Below are positions 22,391 to 22,630 of a stretch of DNA of 22,630 bases, in pieces. The stretch is from Bacteroidales bacterium. GTDB taxonomy: Bacteria > Bacteroidota > Bacteroidia > Bacteroidales > UBA3824. Position 1 is the stretch's first letter. Each line of letters begins with the position of its first letter. Made by a program: the position numbers and the translations under genes. Under the pieces are notes generated by a model that ran no database searches, was not told the DNA's origin, and saw only the letters and a list, made by a program, of their open reading frames with translations. The stretch covers positions 1 to 22,630 of the forward strand of contig JAFYFR010000056.1 of NCBI GenBank assembly GCA_017543645.1, read 5' to 3'.

Positions 22391-22630
22391 ATGAAAAAAA
22401 CTATTTTGATAGCTGCAATGTCAATGTTTGCTTCTGCCATCTTTGCGCAGGGAATTGCAAATGTTAAGGAACTTTATCCCGAGAAAGAGAAAAAATACTT
22501 CACCGATGCTGAGGCGAAGAATTGGAAGGCGGATGCCGAGGAAAACGAAATGTATGAAAGTTATTGGGACATCGTGGGCGGTGGTTGCTCGTGGTATTGC
22601 GGCAATGGCTATCCTACCAAAATTACTGCA
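22391..22630 (+). CDS. Exported protein of unknown function (partial, runs off the window)
   Basis: Eighty codons are visible from the ATG at 22391 to the right edge. A signal peptide (MKKTILIAAMSMFASAIFAQ, cut after Ala19 at FA/Q) precedes an acidic/lysine-rich mature start and then the motif WDIVGGGCSWYCGNGYP near residues 61-77. That Gly/Cys/Trp motif recalls discoidin- or NADase-type glycan-binding domain proteins of Bacteroidota, but too little is visible to assign it. It lies beyond the hairpin that closes the signalling operon and has its own promoter candidates, so I do not count it as an operon member. Confidence 0.8.
   Translation, partial: MKKTILIAAMSMFASAIFAQGIANVKELYPEKEKKYFTDAEAKNWKADAEENEMYESYWDIVGGGCSWYCGNGYPTKITA

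Overview
The window looks like a Bacteroidales (Bacteroidota) chromosome. The evidence is an Oar-like TonB-dependent receptor, promoters of the Bacteroidota form (TTTG, 19 bp, TAnnTTTG), little use of Shine-Dalgarno sites, and kinases of the IKEFFMKE type. No tRNA, rRNA, CRISPR array or complete insertion sequence was seen.

The left part (1-11416) is mostly housekeeping. It starts with the 3' end of carB and its terminator. The minus-strand genes comM, the TonB-dependent receptor and pdxJ follow. Then come, on the plus strand, a CBS-pair protein, rpmH (L34, 54 aa) with a textbook promoter, and a PpiD/SurA-like periplasmic foldase. That gene converges on the minus-strand xseB-xseA pair (exonuclease VII) across a bidirectional terminator.

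At 11518-12717 (minus) lies a PD-(D/E)XK nuclease-family 'transposase' (Rpn type) with eight 21-bp in-frame repeats and a perfect promoter. It marks the start of an accessory region. Between it and the next gene are 400 bases without a convincing ORF. They hold a long rod-like inverted-repeat structure (12884-13070), read here as a structured RNA on the plus strand, with a promoter element in front and a terminator-like hairpin behind.

From about 13118 to 22125 nine plus-strand genes follow with gaps of 1-73 nt, and most look like one operon. In order they encode: FHA/two-TM/zinc-ribbon protein; secreted caspase-fold protease with an EF-hand loop; acidic protein with EF-hand loops; probable lipoprotein with GLUG-like repeats; Ser/Thr kinase fused to DUF805; a second, paralogous Ser/Thr kinase with one TM and an extracytoplasmic C-terminus; zinc-ribbon/FHA protein; double zinc-ribbon protein; and PP2C phosphatase with one TM and an extracytoplasmic C-terminus. 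This set holds writers (two kinases), an eraser (PP2C) and readers (two FHA proteins) of Thr phosphorylation, together with exported proteins that could be sensors or effectors. I infer a transenvelope, eukaryote-like phosphosignalling pathway with a protease output. I cannot assign it to a named system. A 19-bp perfect hairpin closes the operon, and a truncated gene for an exported protein runs off the right edge.
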